6,608 nt of DNA from Saprospiraceae bacterium (GTDB lineage Bacteria > Bacteroidota > Bacteroidia > Chitinophagales > Saprospiraceae): contig WGBN01000479.1 in assembly GCA_015494245.1 (NCBI GenBank), positions 1 to 6,608 of the forward strand, written 5' to 3'. This document shows positions 6,027 through 6,608 of this stretch, piece by piece. The position numbers were made by a program, and so were the translations under genes. Under the pieces are notes generated by a model. It did no database searches and was not told where the DNA came from. It worked only from the letters and a program-made list of their open reading frames with translations. Each line of letters begins with the position of its first letter. Positions within the stretch are counted from its first letter, which is position 1.

Positions 6027-6608
6027 ATGCAAAAACTACCCATAGGCATACAAGACTTTGAGGAGCTTCGTCGAGGTGGATACCTTTATGTAGATAAAAC
6101 GAAGGATGTTTACAAGCTTGCTTCGGGAGGAAAGTATTACTTCCTCTCCCGCCCCCGCCGTTTCGGTAAGTCTTTGTTGGTGAGTACGTTGAAGGAGTTG
6201 TTTGAGGACAGCAAAGAACTGTTTGAGGGCCTTTGGATAGAAGACCGTTGGGATTGGGGAAAAACAAATCCCGTTTTGCACATCCCATTCAGCAGTCTGG
6301 GGTACAAATCTTTGGGGCTTGAAAAGGCCCTGCACGAATTTCTCGATGATTTTATCCGTGATCATGAACTGGGCGTAGATGAAGAAGCTCTGGAACTAAA
6401 ATTCAGGGAGATTCTCCGCAGCCTTTCGGCAAAAAAAGGCCGGGTGGTACTGCTCATAGATGAATACGACAAACCCATTATAGACTTTCTCGGAAAAGAA
6501 ATTGCACAGGCGCAGGAAAATCAGCAGGTTCTCAAAAAAATCTACTCTGTCATCAAAGACAGCGACCCTTGGTTGCGCATGGTCTTTATCACGGGCGTCT
6601 CCAAATTC
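6027..6608 (+). CDS. AAA-ATPase-like protein (PF09820 type), 5' part, cut by window edge
   Basis: The first 194 residues of an AAA-ATPase-like protein, in frame to the last base. The N-terminus MQKLPIGIQDFEELRRGGYL (1-20) followed by YVDKT (21-25) is the family's typical opening. SRPRRFGKSLL (41-51) is the degenerate P-loop; VVLLIDEYDKP (140-150) holds Walker B and the following acidic residues; FITGVSKF (187-194) begins the next conserved block. Full-length members usually run past 500 residues and end in a PD-(D/E)XK nuclease-like domain (PF08011), which is outside the window. The biological role is not settled; mobile-element or defence-related nuclease functions have been suggested only by domain content. 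It is a close paralogue of the truncated minus-strand gene at 1-780, including long stretches of similar DNA around the P-loop. The start is secured by the N-terminal motif and by the promoter box immediately upstream. Confidence 0.88.
   Translation, partial: MQKLPIGIQDFEELRRGGYLYVDKTKDVYKLASGGKYYFLSRPRRFGKSLLVSTLKELFEDSKELFEGLWIEDRWDWGKTNPVLHIPFSSLGYKSLGLEKALHEFLDDFIRDHELGVDEEALELKFREILRSLSAKKGRVVLLIDEYDKPIIDFLGKEIAQAQENQQVLKKIYSVIKDSDPWLRMVFITGVSKF

Noticed and set aside
1..6608. Composite transposon bounded by the two ATPase genes
   Set aside because: No transposase, terminal inverted repeats or target duplications are visible; the enclosed genes are ordinary housekeeping genes.

Overview
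The window looks like a chromosomal segment from a Bacteroidota bacterium, probably of the Saprospiria/Lewinella type. This rests on three things: several perfect matches to the Bacteroidota -7 promoter box TAnnTTTG, weak or absent Shine-Dalgarno sequences, and paralogous AAA-ATPase-like (PF09820-type) genes, which are expanded in this phylum. The lineage is an inference, not a database result.

Layout. Positions 1-780 (minus strand) hold an AAA-ATPase-like gene that runs off the left edge. It has lost its 5' end: the frame closes at a stop inside a 9-bp tandem-repeat array, with no start codon before the P-loop. Positions 793-1040 are intergenic and contain the repeat array, a Bacteroidota-type promoter, a possible 8-codon leader ORF and a terminator-like hairpin. 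Positions 1041-3620 encode a complete adenosylcobalamin-dependent class II ribonucleotide reductase (NrdJ). Positions 3621-3838 hold a strong hairpin, an 18-bp perfect palindrome and a second promoter. Positions 3839-5269 encode an exported M28-family metallopeptidase of the carboxypeptidase Q type. Seven bases later, 5277-5810 encode hypoxanthine phosphoribosyltransferase (Hpt), probably in the same operon. Positions 5811-6026 are a mosaic of three short-repeat families ending in a promoter so close to the next ATG that its mRNA should be leaderless. Positions 6027-6608 are the start of a second AAA-ATPase-like gene, intact at its 5' end and cut by the window edge.

Together: NrdJ makes deoxyribonucleotides and Hpt salvages purine bases, so the centre of the window is nucleotide metabolism with a secreted peptidase attached. 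This core is ordinary housekeeping. The accessory interest is in the flanks. Two outward-facing paralogous ATPase genes bracket the core as a long imperfect inverted repeat, and each has the same type of 9-bp repeat array on its upstream side. In the left copy the array sits where the N-terminal coding sequence should be. I see no CRISPR array, tRNA, rRNA, insertion sequence or clear defence system.
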